The notes beneath the pieces were generated by a model. That model made no database searches and was not told where the DNA came from. It saw only the letters and a program-made list of their open reading frames with translations. From NCBI GenBank assembly GCA_023055425.1, contig JALGPY010000007.1, positions 88,003,136 through 88,067,135 of the forward strand: 64,000 bases of DNA, read 5' to 3'. Position 1 is the first letter of the stretch; each line of letters opens with the position of its first letter. Source of the DNA: Linanthus parryae. Its lineage: Eukaryota; Streptophyta; Magnoliopsida; Ericales; Polemoniaceae. Below, piece by piece: positions 24,590 through 35,790 of this stretch. A program made the translations under genes and the position numbers.

Positions 24590-27500
24590 TCACTAGTCGA
24601 GGGTTTTTGTAGCCCTAGCTCCCCAAGTGTTGCAAGCAAGAAGTGATTCCAGATCGTGACCGGATGATCGAGCCTCGACATGGGAATCTTCTCTCAACAG
24701 GCCGGAAATGGACAAGTATGCACTCTGACTCCTTGTACCAACACCTTCAGTCGTGGCCACATAAGTGTTCGCCCTTGAGGTCGCATTCTGAGGAGGTTCA
24801 CCTGTATTCTCGCCCCTCCCATCTCTTGCCTCGAGCAATCTTAATGTGGATCCTAGAACTTCTGGCAAGTTTTAAGGCACAACATTGACTTGAGTCCCAT
24901 GAACCATAGCAGTGTTAGTTTCTAGAGCTTCTCGAGGGTGAACGTCTTCCATGCTTTGATCTTGCGTGCCTGTAGTAGCATTTGGCCAATGCTCATTACC
25001 CCCATCATTTGGTGGAACAGCGTTATGAGGCGCGACATTGAGCTGGGGTTCATGAGTAGAAGCAGTCATTATGTGATGATCTTCAGCTTTCTCGGTTTCC
25101 CCTGGGATAGTCTCTACCGGCAAAACAGCTGCAGGAGAAACACTTGATGGAATCTCAGGAATACCAGCCACTCCCCGTTGAGTCCCAGTTTGCTCTACAT
25201 TATCAACAGGGGCATCGAATTTTTTGAAGCATCACGAGTGACACGCGAATCAACTTCAGAAGGTGGAGTGATTTCCCCTTGAACTACGACTTGATCAGCA
25301 TTCTCATATTCTGCCTGTTCCTGCTCCCGCTAGAGGTACTCCTCTTCCTCTTTCTCAACAATGAGTTCGACACGCTCATCTTTAATGTTAGCCTCAAGAA
25401 CGGATCCAGGTATGCAAACTGTCGTTGGGGACACTTGCCTAGCTCGATCTTCCATTACCGCATCTGCACTGGGAGCCTCACAAACAATTTCAGGAACGCG
25501 AACCACAGCGCTGCAAAGCCTGCAGTTCCTTCTTAAAACCAATGGCTCCACTCGCTCTGCCAAAACGTAAAACTTCATTTTAGCCCAAGTCCAAGAATTC
25601 ATGCTACTGGAACTTAAAGAGCTTATGGTGAAAAGACCTCCACATTCATATGGAATTGCATCTTCATATTCTAATGGGGTATCTGCGTAAGTATTATGTT
25701 GAAGATTATCATCGGTTCCTTTTAATGATGCATACCTAGTTATGTGTGAACCGTTATTATCATTATAGCTCAAAAGCGATACATTGGATTATAGCAATTC
25801 AAAGGGAATTGTTTACCTGACGCTTCCCCAAATTGATTCACTATCCAGCAACGAACATCGCTTTTAGAAACACCATGGTTTAGTGCTTCAAAATAAATTG
25901 TTGATATGATAAGGAAAATTTGAATATAGTATCTTCTTCGTCTTCATCGCCGACGATCTCCTGAAAGTCTGCCTGCGCGCGCTGCATTTGATCAACGGTC
26001 GACCGCGAGCGCTGTTCTTGATCTTCAAGGCTCTTCTTCAAAACATCTCGAATTTGGTGCTCCTCCTCCAGTTTCTCGTTCTTTCTCTTTCTTCAGCCAT
26101 GGCTTTTGACTCTGCAGTCGCCTCTTCTTCAGTGAGGCCCCCAAAATTCCTCCACGGAATCCTCGCTATCGGTGATAAGTACATATGCGCATTATGGAAA
26201 ACGACATTCTATTTGAAGATTAACGGTAAGGAGGTGTTATTACCTTCTCTCATAGGAAAATATGTGTCAGGATTGTACTCCACGAAGTCCTCCGTGTTGC
26301 GGTCTCGGATGTCAGCAACTTTGCCTCTTCCTCTGGTCGCCACTCTCTCTCTTGGAGCGGGGTTGTTTCTTGGAGAAGGGTTGCTCCTTCGGCGTTTCAC
26401 CATCTTGGACACTCCAAGGGTCGTCGCATCCGCAAAAGGCTCGCCAGAAGCTTTCTTCTTCTTTGGGTTCTTATCAGATTCGGTGATCGATACAATGAAG
26501 TTGGCGAGCGCTTTCCAGATGTGGTCCTGGACTTCTTGAGCCATTTCCATCTCGGGTTCGATAGCAAAGTTGGATTAATCCTTTTCCCGCCGTGTGTCAG
26601 CAAACCTTGCGCTTCGATCACCTGATGTGTATCTTCTGAAGCAACACGGTAGTACAAGAAGAGTTTAGCATCCCATATGTTTATTGCGCATTTAAAGAAG
26701 AAAGGATCGTTGAAAATTACTTATTGAAATCACTCGCATAAGCTTTCCTCGCATTGTAAGATTCCTTCTTCACCACACCCGCCTTCTCTCCCAAAATTAG
26801 TTTCTGGCACAAGTGATGATCCATATTGAGTCGCGTCTCTCGAACACGACGACTTGAATGGATAATCCCCAATTCTAAGGGCAGGAGCCTTGAGAGGTTG
26901 GATTTCAAGCCGAGATCTCATATGAAGGCGAGTTTGTGCATCCCAGAATGTGACCCACTTGGGAGTCAACTCTCCTAGTCTTTCTTGCGAAGGTTGGGTA
27001 AGAGGAAGCATGACAACCAGTAAGTCGTTACACTTACCGTCTAGAAGCCTCTTGTAGCAACCGCTAACAATCGAGTCAGGCCACAAGGGAGGAGCCACCG
27101 CATCAAAACCCAACTAGGGGCTCACTCAAATAGGATCATAATGAACCGTTATGAGTTTATAGCTTAAGGTTTCTAGAACGACCTCGTGTTGAGATAAAGC
27201 GGGAAAGTATCCTCTTCTACACCAGTTGACGAATCAGGAATAGCACCGCGAGCCCTTGGTGATATGCGCGAGAGAGAATTCTGTGTTCTGTTTTGGGTAC
27301 ATGTATGCGTGATGCACGATTTCCTCCAAAGCAAGAACGTAAGGCCTAGCTACATAGTACCTGATGTCGTGGCACATAAGGGCAAAGGAAAATTGAACGC
27401 CTTTAGTTTTGTACCAACTCCGGGCGCAAGGGCAGAGAAAATCCTCCTTAGCACTGGGCGCATTCCACTTTTCAACAGGCATGGGAATTGGAGCGTATAA

Positions 27501-28589
27501 AAGCGATCTTTCGAATACCCACATTGACAGAAACACGACGTTGACATAGGTTACAATGTTAACCCTTGAGACTGTTCAGCATGCGCCATGGCTAAGTCCA
27601 TACGATAATATAACAACCAAAGAACCAAATGCCCTAATGCCACTTTCTGACCAAGCGAAAGGCAAACTGCAAGCACGAGGAAGTGAGTGAAAACACCGTC
27701 ATGGGGGTGTCCATATAGGAGGTACCTTGAAATCCAGACACAGAGGAAACCGCATAATGAATAGGCAAAGCCTCTCCCTTCAAGCGAAGTTGCGCGTCCT
27801 TATCCTTCTTAAATATTCCTTGAGCAATCTCTTGCTTTGCAAACAGAAGAAATAAGTTATTCACTTCGACCACAGGTTCTTCCCGCCTGCTTTATCTAGC
27901 AGTTCCTTCTTCGAAGGGGTGGTTGAGATCCACCTTGTGATTGTCTTTTTCAATTCCCCTATACACTCCTTCATCTGTTCGAAGAGGGAGATCTCAGCGT
28001 CCGAATCCAAAGGGGCCAAAGGGTCCATGTGTCCCATGCAGGGAAGTTCTAGCAGCATTTCCACGCCCTCGAGATTTGAACCGGCTTCGAAGGTCGAGAA
28101 TTGAAACGAATGGGTTTTCTTTGAATACCATGAAAACAAGGTCGTCAGCATGTCGTTATCAAGCCTGACACTCGTCCCCTTAGTCGCGCGGACAGCGTGA
28201 TATATTCCAGTGCGGGTAAGTTCGGCCTCGTAATGCTCGAGGATGTACTCCGTCCACTCTTCGATCCACTTCAGCTTCTCTGTGAAGGTTCGGTGGAGAA
28301 TTTCAGTGAAGGGATACAACCCAGCTTTGAGATGAAGGCGGCTTACGTCGTTGATGTTGACGAGAACCCAGTCATCCCTTTCAGGTTCAGGCGTCAATTG
28401 CAGAGCATTTTTCAACGGGGATGTTTCAAGCTCTGTAACCCTGATGGTTGCCAGATAAAAATATTCTCCACCCAGAAAAGGGGTCTTGCACCACAAGTTC
28501 TTGGGAACTTCTGGTAAATCGACAGATTCTTTCAAACTCTTAGTGCAAGACATTTCTGTTGCATAGGAAACACAAAGATGAACATCCAA
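24590..28589 (-). pseudogene. Antisense accessory frame of a Tat-type gypsy element (plant-mobile-domain-like), broken
   Basis: A long minus-strand coding trace in several frames. N-terminal part 28589-27861 (242 codons open) contains LTTLFSWYSKKTHSFQFSTF and LEGVEMLLELPCMGH, the pattern of plant-mobile-domain / gypsy accessory proteins. Continuations lie at 27873-27634, 27536-27234 and 27113-26730. A basic, nuclear-signal-like stretch (KNPKKKKASGE, KMVKRRRSNP) is near 26470-26360. A predicted coiled coil (LKKSLEDQEQRSRSTVDQMQ) lies near 26030. An acidic, low-complexity tail runs from 25773 to 24593. Stops and frameshifts break it. Its place, antisense and directly upstream of a polypurine tract and LTR, matches the extra antisense frames known from Tat gypsy elements. 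The family call comes from pattern memory and is moderate. Confidence 0.5.
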
Positions 28590-29077
28590 GATAAACCCGG
28601 ATCTGCATGTCTACCTGATTTGAATTTTCAAAATACGAGAATTGCACTACTAGAAGAGAAGACCTGCTAACCTTGTTGTTTCCTGAGTGCTTGAAGTGCT
28701 CGATTAGCAAAGTTTAATAGTTGATTGAAGGTTGCCATCTGAGTTTGAAGACTCTCTCTGCTACTCATAAGCTTTGCCAATAACAATGGTGTGAAAAGTT
28801 CTGACTGTTGAGGTGGAAGGGTTTATACAGAGTCTTTTGAAGACCCCGACCTTTCAAAATCTTTTCGGATCAATCACTACCTCGGTAATCGACGGAAATA
28901 TGTGGATGTTGTCCGCAATCCTCGTCATGCCACGCCCTATTAAAGGCTATACGACGTTACAGGTACCTAGGCGATGATAATTGCTTTTGGGGGCAATTTG
29001 AATAGATTCGAGAATCTGCGTAGAGCCACGCACGACTGGTTTTGCACGTCTACACGACGACGCGCGTGGTATACGCG
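28590..29077. other. Spacer between the antisense frame and the gypsy LTR
   Basis: About 490 bases, GC-richer toward the right (ACGACGACGCGCGTGG near 29056). This would be the 5' leader of the antisense frame and the 3' untranslated part of the gypsy element. No separate feature seen. Confidence 0.4.
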
Positions 29078-29652
29078 CAAAAGGGGGCTGATGTAGATAG
29101 TGCATCCAGGCAGATTGATCACCATCCCCGTGGAAGCCATCCAGGAGGTTCGAGGGTACTACACTACTAATCTATCATTGTCTTTACATTTGCACTTATC
29201 CGTATGGGGGCTGTGAGACAGGGTCGCCCTCGACACTAATCGCGCGGGAGTTGTAGGGTTCAAGCTGCTTGGAGGTTTGAGTAAGGCTCATCGCGCGTGA
29301 GCCATGCGCATACTCGCGCGCAACCCTTGTTATTTATCTGAGAGATTTAATGATCGGGTAACGTGTCCTATATATCGCATATACGGACGATCGTGTAACG
29401 TGCCCTATATATACGGGTGAACATGCCGGTACGAGGCGGATATCTAGTCGTTACTTGCGGACGCATTAACCCCTCGTAACGGCGCTCTTATTCCCTATAT
29501 ATAGGAACGTTGGCATTCCTTGGCAACTCTCGGATCTTTTTCTAATCATACTGTCTCTCTCTCAGGCAATTAGCAAGAGCTTACTCTTCCCCTACCCTTA
29601 CTCTCAATCTCTCTGTGCATTGTTCTTGTTCTTGTTCTTATTCTCTGCTACA
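29078..29652 (+). mobile_element. Polypurine tract and 3' LTR of a gypsy element
   Basis: The purine run AAAAGGGGG (29079-29087) directly precedes TGATGTAGATAG at 29089, the canonical TG start of an LTR. Inside, CTATATATAGG (29495-29505) is a good TATA box about 25-30 bases before a plausible transcript start. A pyrimidine-rich leader (CTCTCTCTCAGG) follows. The right border is not certain: CTACA at 29648-29652 is one candidate, and a later CA is possible. The 5' LTR and primer site are not in the window. Confidence 0.6.
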
Positions 29653-31594
29653 GGTGTACACTTGGATCTTCCATTCAAGGTCCTCTTGCACACACAAGGT
29701 CCATGTAGAGATCTACCATTCTTATAATTATTACTATTATTATTTATTACTTCCAAAAATAATTATTATTTCTTTGTTGGTTGATATGTTCATGTACTAT
29801 TGTAAAAAAAATTGATTTTAAAAGTTGGATATATGTATGTTCATATTTGTTAATGATTATTAATGTGTTAATATATAGTTACAACATCCAGTTTTTTTGT
29901 TCAGGGGGTTTGTGTTTGTATATATTCTAAAGTGAAGGGGGTTGTAGTGTCTTTTTAGAAAATGCAAAACTTGTGGGCTGAAATTAAAAAGTGAAAATAG
30001 AAAGAAAAAAAAGTAGAACCCAGTACACGTCGTAGAAACCCTCCCACCTGCATTGTTGCTTCTTCGTTATTCTTCCTACACATCGCCACAAGGAGTTTTG
30101 GACGATATTTTCAGCTATTGTGAGTCTTATTCTGCCTCTTTCAATATTCTCTAATATTTTTAAATCGTACTTCTCCATCTTTGTCCGTCAATTTTTCAGT
30201 TTATCAGTCAATATTCAGTCTACTCAGTCAAATAAAAGTATAGAATTGATGACCTAAAACTCATTATCTCGCAATCTTGTTGAAGGGTGCACTTGTCTAC
30301 GTGTCAAGAGCTTCGAAACGGTACCAAAATCTCCATCTCTCGGTGAATTCGAAAAATCACGCATTTCACGCTAGGTAGGGAAATTAACTGATTTGCACAT
30401 TGCAATTTGTATACTTGTGATATGCTTACATTATGTTTTCATGTAATTTTGTGATTTGAATGGTTCATGTGTACGTCATTCAATTGATAATAACTTTGGT
30501 GATTTTGCTTTGTGAATTTGATTATATACGAATGCGTGAATGTTGCCGAAGTGATGAGTTTGTTATATGTTGGTGTAACTGAACATTGGGGGCTGTTTTG
30601 ATTAGAGTTGATGCATTGTAGGGGGTGAGAACCTGATTTTCATATGGTACGGTTGTCTTGGGGAGAGTGTACCCGTTGAGAAAGCTGGGCTTGGTGCCCA
30701 TCGGTGAAAGACCATAAACCCGCGCGGGAGGTGCCTGACTGTCCTTCGGGTTGGTACTTGGTTTTGGGTTGCCTGTTCCCTCGATTTGATACCGTAAACG
30801 GCTGTGTGTTTGGGTTGCCTGTTCCCCCGGTTTCATACCGTAAACGGCCGTGTGTTTGGGTTGCCTGGTCCCTCAATTTCAGTCCGTAAACGGCCGTGTG
30901 TTTGGTACACATCCCCAGTTATTCATGGTTTGTTATTTGGACGAGCATGTGTTACGTATGTTATGTGTGTCGCTTTTATGCTTGTGGTAATGTCTGTTTT
31001 AGTTTTTTTCCTACTGGGTTGTGGTTGCTCACCTTACTATTTTTCACGTAAGAATGCGACACATTGAAGAAATGGAAGCTTTGAGTTGATTCTTGCATTA
31101 GAGTTTATTGTTAGACGTATTTTTTGGAGCTAGCTCATCTTGTTATGTGAAATTAGTTTCTTTGTCAATAATGCGACATGCGTGGACGCGTATACATTAT
31201 TTGCACGTTTTGGAGGGCCATTGGCCTGGTTGTGAGATTTGACATCTTTTTATGTTGTTTCATGTCAAAATTCTCAAATCCTTTTGATAGTAATATTATT
31301 TTTTTATCTTCCCTTTGGCACACTTCTAATGTTAATTGAATAGCGTTTGAACACAGTTTTTGTTGTTTTACTTAAACTGGACATATTATACATGCCGGTA
31401 CGATTTTGTTCTTTACAGGAGATCCGTCTCACGAATCAAATTGATTTAAGAAGATTTGTAAACTAGACACTTTTGAGTCATTTCCAGATAAATTTAGTAG
31501 ATAGTTAACAATTATATTGCCCATAAACATTTTTTTAAGTTGGTCATTCAGTTCTAAAAATTTTCGCTTCAGTAGTCTAGTAGATAGTTAACTA
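29653..31594. other. AT-rich stretch without a gene
   Basis: 29716-29770 is a low-complexity (TTA)n-like tract. 30020-30370 has the look of a pyrimidine-rich leader (CATTGTTGCTTCTTCG) but no coding frame follows. 30600-31040 is GC-richer, resembles a gypsy LTR body, and contains the minisatellite listed separately. No primer-binding site was found. Nothing firm can be called. Confidence 0.35.
30766..30903. repeat. 46-bp minisatellite, 3 copies
   Basis: Units at 30766-30811, 30812-30857 and 30858-30903, each starting GGGTTGCCTG(T/G)TCCC and ending CGTAAACGGC(T/C)GTGTGTTT. The units differ at a few positions. The minus strand is open through the repeat (words such as QTHGRLRY..GTGNP), but that is a by-product of the repeat, and I do not call a gene. 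Confidence 0.9.
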
Positions 31595-31639
31595 TAAGCA
31601 AGTGGGAGGACTGTAGAACTTAACGAAGTTCAAGAATCA

Positions 31640-33385
31640 CAAAGCATTGATTATACTATGGAACATGAACAGGAACCACAAGAGTTTGTGGATCAGCCTG
31701 TTCAAGTAACACAAGAGATTCGTAGATCTAGTAGAGTGCGCCAGGAGCCAGAGAGGTATGGACTTCTCGTGACTGAGTCTGGTGACACGATGCTCATTGA
31801 TGATGAGCCTACTACCTGTGAAGAGGCCATAGAAGGGCCAGACTCTCAGAAGTGGCTTGAGGCCATGAGATCCGAGATGGAATCCATGTATACCAACAAA
31901 GTATGGACTTTGGTGGAACCACCCGAAGGGGCTCGGCCCATAGGGTGCAAGTGGGTCTTCAAGAAGAAGATCGACATGGATGGTAATGTGATTACCTATA
32001 AGGGCCGATTGGTGGCTAAAGGATTCAGACAGATTCATGGTATTGACCATGATGAAACCTTTTCACCAGTCACAATGACCAAATCCATCTGAATCTTACT
32101 TGCTATTTCAACATACTACGACTATGTGATATGGCAGATGGATGTCAAAACAGCATTCCTGTATGGGAATCTCCTCGATGATGTATATATGACACAACCT
32201 GAGGGTTTTGAAGATCCAAATCAAGCAAACAAAGTCTGTAAATCGCAACAATCCATTTATAGGTTGAAGCAAGCTTCTAGGAGTTGGAATCGACGTTTTG
32301 ATGAAGTGGTCAAAGAGTTTAGCTTCATCAGAAACGAAGATGAGTCTTGTGTCTACAAGAAGGTTAGTGGGAGCTCTGTTTCTTTTTCTGGTCTTGTATG
32401 TGGATGACATACTATTCATTGAAAACGACATTCCCATACTGCAATCTATTAAATATTGGCTAGGAAAGTGTTTCTCAATGAAAGACTTAGGTGAGGCAGC
32501 TTATATACTCGGTATAAAGATCTATAGAGATAGATCTAAGAAGTTGCTCAGCCTAAGTCAAAGTACATATATAGACAAGGTGCTGAAATGGTTCAGCATT
32601 CAAGATTCCAAGAAGGGATTCTTGCCCATTCCGCTTGGAATCACTCTTTCGAAGAGTGGTTTTCCTTCCAATGATATTGAGAAGGAACGCATGAGTAGGG
32701 TTCCTATGCCTCGGCCATAGGATCCATCATGTACGCCATGTTATGTACTAGACCAGATGTGTCATATGCACTGAGTATGACAAGCAGATATCAGCCTAAT
32801 CTTTGTGAGAGTCACTAGATTGCAGTCAAGAACCTCCCAAAGTACTTAGGAAGAACTAAGGATGCGTTCTTGATATTTGAAGGTGAGAAAGAGTTGCGTG
32901 TAAGGGGTTACACGGATGCAAGCTTCCAGACCGACAGAGATGATTTCATATCATAGTCGGGGTTTGTGTTTTTCCTGAATGGAGCAGCGGGGAGCTGGAA
33001 CAATTCCAAGCAAGAAACGGTGGCTGATTCTACAACATAGGTTGAGAACATTGCTGCAAATGGTGCAGCAAAGGAGGCTGTTTGGATTAGGAAGTTCATC
33101 ACTGAGCTTGGTATGGTTCCTAGTATTACGGATCCAATAGAGTTGTATTGTGACAACACTGGAGTGATCGAGCAATCAAAGGAACCCAGGTCACACCAAA
33201 AATCCAAGCACGTACTCAGGAAGTTCCATCTTATTCGAGATATTATCGAAAGAGGAGACGTTCGAATATGCAAGATTACTACAGATGAGAATCTGTCAGA
33301 TCTACTTACAAAGCCGCTTGTTCAGCGCAAGCATGAAGGGCACACTAGGAGCATTGGCATACGAGATGCACTAGATTGGCTCTAG
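31640..33385 (+). pseudogene. Copia pol: reverse transcriptase and RNase H (element C), broken
   Basis: The reverse transcriptase begins near 31800 with EAMRSEMESMYTNKVWTLVE, then GCKWVFKKK, RLVAKGFRQ, QMDVKTAFLYGNL (32140) and, after a +1 frame change near 32390, the catalytic LYVDDILF (32394-32417). KDLGEAAYILGIKI follows. RNase H has GYTDASFQTD (32907), a stop near 32955, a stop in the 'T*VEN' segment near 33040, CDNTGVIEQSKEP (33150) and LSDLLTKPLVQRKHEG (33294-33340). Stops at 32092 (end of the first open stretch), 32817, 32955 and 33040 show that it is dead. The reading otherwise follows the copia family closely. Confidence 0.85.
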
Positions 33386-33399
33386 TGCAAGTGGGAGAC

Positions 33400-34791
33400 T
33401 ATTGGAATAGGTTCCCTAGAGGCAATCTAGTTTAGTATGAACAATAAATTGGCTAGAATATTCATTGTATTATTTATTGACATATTTAATATAATTAAGT
33501 CCTTATATTTACAATTGTTTTGTTTATCTTAAATATTCCTAGTCCATTAAATGATTAATAGGACAATCATCTATAGACTAGGATGGGGTTGTATTGATAT
33601 GGAGATATCATAATCCAACACATAAGTATTAGGAGTAATGGCATACTGGATTTACCCATCCCCGAGAAGGATACATACAAGGTATTTAAATTCACAAGTG
33701 CTTCTCGCGGTGACAACGATATTGTCATCCTTAGACTTGAAGTCACTAGATCTTCTGGTTGTGGAATATTGTGTTTTGGTAGCGTCAAACGCTACACCGT
33801 GACTAGGTATTCATAAAGGCACGTACTGGACATAATAGGAAGCAAGATTAGATATCGTAGTAATGTAGATATAATTTTTCCCTCCCACATAACGGGAGAA
33901 AATATCCTAGGCCACTCGAGGGATAGTGCTTATAGAATGTCTGGGCAGACTCAAATAAATCAATATGGGATATTGATGTTATTTGCACGAATAAGGCTAT
34001 TCCCAGGATCAAGGAACTATGGATTGGAGATACGAGTGTGACTTGTATGTCTCGTGTCCAATCCGGATATTGAGACAAAGGGATGAGACAATACTTGCGC
34101 AAGGTTTGTCGGATGACTATTTATGTTAGTTTGCTAGAATGGATGTCTTACTAGAGGCCGCTCCATATTAGTAAATAGTTACTACCAACTAAGTAGAATC
34201 CTATAGGGTCACACTCTATATAGGATGGAATTAGACTTGAAAATTTACTAATATGATTAATTAATAAGAAGGATCAAATCGCAACAACTTGCTAACTTAG
34301 TAGGACTGATATGCAAGTTGGACTAATCCGAACTTGAGTAGGATTAGGAGAGGGCCTTTATGTAGTAACAAGGAGTTGTTGGACTATATAAAGGATGCTC
34401 CTAGCTTCCTTCCCTACAACTACTGCTCATAACATAGTTGAGTAGGAGAGAAGGAAGGAGATAGCAAGACAACAAGAGGGCCGAAACCCTGTTGTCGTCC
34501 GCCCCTACCCGTCGGCCAAGAAGAGAGGACCGACCCTCTCTTTGGTGCTTCGTTGCGTGATTTCTTCATCCTATTCCATTCATCCTAGCTAGCACAACGA
34601 TCTTTGAAGATCAAGATCTCAATCCTATGCGTGGATCAACCGTAGAGACGTGATACTTTTCGCGTTAGAAGTCATCAAAGCATACCTACAAGGTACATAA
34701 CACGAATCCCTTACCATGGTCATGATTTCTCTTCATGTGATCCTCGGAGGGTCTTGATATTCCGCTGCGTATCCATGATCAAAACCCTACA
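33400..34791 (+). repeat. 3' LTR of copia element C
   Basis: Runs from TATTGGAATAGG (canonical TG has become TA) to AAAACCCTACA. It shares with the element B LTRs the words ATTAGGAGTAATGGCATACT, CAAGTGCTTCTCG, GTGTGACTTGTATGTCTCGT-like text, TACTACCAACTAAGTAGAA and the promoter CTATATAAAGGATGC (34384-34398). Length about 1.39 kb. Confidence 0.85.
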
Positions 34792-35328
34792 CATATATGG
34801 TCAAATTAGTGCAGCCAGGTCAGTGCGGCTCCTCCAACTTTGCTTCTCTTCGTTTCACTTGAGCTCCCATGGTTTCCGAAGTTCTTTCCTTGCCTCCTAT
34901 CAACCGATTAGTATCCGTTCCTATCAAGGCAACATGAACAAACATACCAAAGCGATCATATTTGACAAATAACAACGAAAAATGCACAAAAATGCCCGGA
35001 CTAACAATGAAGAACATATGAAGCATCAAGCGATAAAACACAACATATTCTCTACAATTAAGCTCAAATATCTCATGATAATGTGGAAAATTGCAATAAT
35101 ATATAGCTCCGAAAAGATGCTATCAACCTTTCAGACAATGTCACTGGTTTATTATGAGTGTGAATGTATGATAAATTTTATTGGAATATCGATGGTTGTA
35201 CTAACTGTGAACCGGCAATCCTGCTCCGTTACCAATGGGTTCATCACCTCGGGCGGAGACATCTCTCCAAACATACAGTTCGGCCGGCCATGTGATTTGG
35301 GGGGTTTTGCAGATGGTATCAGAGCCGG
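34792..35328 (+). mobile_element. LTR end and tRNA-Met primer-binding site of a further element
   Basis: TGGTATCAGAGCCGGCGG (35314-35331) is a clear plant LTR-retrotransposon primer-binding site (first 12 bases complementary to initiator tRNA-Met). It sits two bases after TTTTGCA, the likely LTR end at 35311. The upstream GC-rich stretch (CGGGCGGAGACATCTC, GTTCGGCCGGCC) fits U5. The LTR start is not identifiable and no gag follows within 2 kb. Confidence 0.6.
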
Positions 35329-35790
35329 CGGTTCTAAGTTAGTCAGAACCTATAATATCCACTAAATTAAGATAAAAACATTTTTGAAATTAAAATTTAT
35401 ATAGGAAAACCAAAATCAGCGATAAAATTTGACAAGTCGGGGGTTGCAGGGTAGCTTATTCCCTATTTATCTGATATCTGTTGACATGATTGACTTACTG
35501 CTACGAGGATTCGACATGGGGAGGCAGCTCAAAACAATAACCATATAAAGTAATTGTCCGTTCGATAGTGATACTGCTAGGGTATTTGACATTTATGATA
35601 ACACTAGGAGAAATAAAAGATTTCGACTATTTGTGACTTTGGGTTAAGAGACATAATGAGAGTGCTAAGGTATTGGAATGGTGAACCCTAGACAAATTGT
35701 TAAGCCTTAAACTAAGAGCATGTGACGTTTTAAGGTGCCGTTTGGGATAGTAATTTGAAGACAAGAGTCAACAATGAGTACTTTTGGGAG

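Larger units (their letters stand above)
31595..34791 (+). mobile_element. Copia element C, 5'-truncated with 3' LTR
   Basis: Plus-strand Ty1-copia remnant: reverse transcriptase and RNase H coding region (31640-33385), polypurine tract GCAAGTGGGAGAC (33387-33399), then the 3' LTR (33400-34791). It is related to element B in both the pol protein and the LTR. No 5' LTR, gag, protease or integrase was found, so the left part has been lost. Confidence 0.85.

Noticed and set aside
25988..26539. Plus-strand open frame of 183 codons with a hydrophobic start
   Set aside because: The opposite strand gives basic linker and coiled-coil text in line with the accessory frame; the hydrophobic look comes from reading Lys/Glu-rich codons backwards.
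30766..30903. CRISPR-like array
   Set aside because: Units are adjacent with no unique spacers, and the genome is a plant nuclear one.
30522..30912. Minus-strand frames of 104 and 90 codons
   Set aside because: They consist mainly of the translated 46-bp minisatellite.
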